Shown here: positions 19,077 to 19,226 of the stretch, in pieces
Position numbering within the stretch: position 1 is the stretch's first letter
How the letters are laid out: the number at the start of each line of letters is the position of its first letter
Assembly: GCA_022559985.1 (NCBI GenBank)
Contig: JAFJTR010000181.1
Coordinates: 1 to 19,226, forward strand
DNA length: 19,226 nt
Source: Parastagonospora avenae f. sp. tritici 18332-5
Lineage: Eukaryota > Ascomycota > Dothideomycetes > Pleosporales > Phaeosphaeriaceae
Direction: 5' to 3'
Position numbers and translations under genes: made by a program
Notes under the pieces: generated by a model
The model's database searches: none
What the model was told of the DNA's origin: nothing
The model's input: only the letters and a program-made list of their open reading frames with translations

Positions 19077-19161
19077 CCGGCCACCTAGGGTTTCCGGCCA
19101 CCTAGGGTTTCCGGCCACCTAGGGTTTCCGGCCACCTAGGGTTTCCGGCCACCTCGGCAAA
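19077..19161. repeat. 17-bp tandem repeat, four exact units plus a diverged fifth
   Basis: CCGGCCACCTAGGGTTT repeats exactly at 19077, 19094, 19111 and 19128. A fifth unit starting 19145 diverges after CCGGCCACCT. It lies between the transposase stop and the putative 3' terminal repeat, so it is probably subterminal sequence of the transposon. The CCTAGGGTTT part recalls fungal telomere repeats, but the unit is not telomeric. Confidence 0.9.
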
Positions 19162-19226
19162 ACGCGACTCCTGCACAAAACACGCGATATGTCCACCAAT
19201 AGTTACTACAATTGCCACTGAGTACA

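Larger units (their letters stand above)
17899..19222 (+). mobile_element. pogo/Fot-like DNA transposon, probably internally deleted
   Basis: The element is defined by the transposase at 18191 and two ends that may be imperfect terminal inverted repeats. The 5' end reads TA then TGGAGTGG, followed about 15 bases later by TATGGGTGGAC. The reverse complement of the 3' end reads TA, CTCAGTGG, then ACTATTGGTGGAC after the same distance. A TA target duplication at 17897-17898 and 19223-19224 fits the Tc1/mariner/pogo superfamily. The ends are diverged and were found by eye, so exact limits are uncertain. The length, about 1.3 kb, is short for an autonomous Fot-type element (about 1.8-2 kb, family knowledge), consistent with the truncated transposase. 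Confidence 0.45.

Noticed and set aside
19077..19161. Array read as a telomere or interstitial telomeric repeat
   Set aside because: The unit is 17 bp with a single CCTAGGG, not a TTAGGG array, and it lies inside the putative transposon.

Overview
The window looks like accessory (dispensable or repeat-rich) DNA of a filamentous ascomycete, probably a dothideomycete. The inferred introns are short (43-70 bp) with GT..AG ends. There is a DUF6590-type gene, a family almost entirely restricted to Pezizomycotina, and a fungal pogo/Fot-like transposase. Large stretches carry no convincing gene. The taxonomic call is inference from family distribution, not from a marker gene.

Layout. 1-892: no supported gene. 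893-2701 (+): coiled-coil gene A. 2702-6107: gene-poor DNA with degenerate minisatellite-like motifs (5426-6090). 6108-7095 (-): a coiled-coil pseudogene with four in-frame stops and one likely intron. 7171-7200: a 10-bp triplet repeat. 7314 to about 7530 (-): the 3' end of a broken DUF6590 gene. 7648-7674: C-rich tract. 7675-9503: no supported gene. 9504-11285 (-): coiled-coil gene B. 12019-13288 (+): a six-exon DUF6590 gene, read by splicing open frames in three phases, head-to-head with B. About 13748-14300 (+): a possible chromodomain relic with a C4-finger-like segment. 14301-15927: nothing convincing. 15928-17832 (-): coiled-coil gene C. 17899-19222: a probably deleted pogo/Fot-like element with a truncated transposase and a 17-bp tandem repeat near its 3' end.

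Main result. A, B and C are strongly diverged members of one family. All keep the same order: a helical region ending in E-W-x-[YF]-x3-E-x2-F, a low-complexity stretch, then a second helix W-x4-L-x2-S-x-L. I recognise no named domain in them. The two DUF6590 copies, one intact and one a 3' stub, lie in the same neighbourhood and keep the same C-terminal tail. So this may be a locus where two fungal-specific families are repeatedly duplicated and broken, alongside a transposon and C-to-T-type damage. Whether they act together cannot be told from the sequence.
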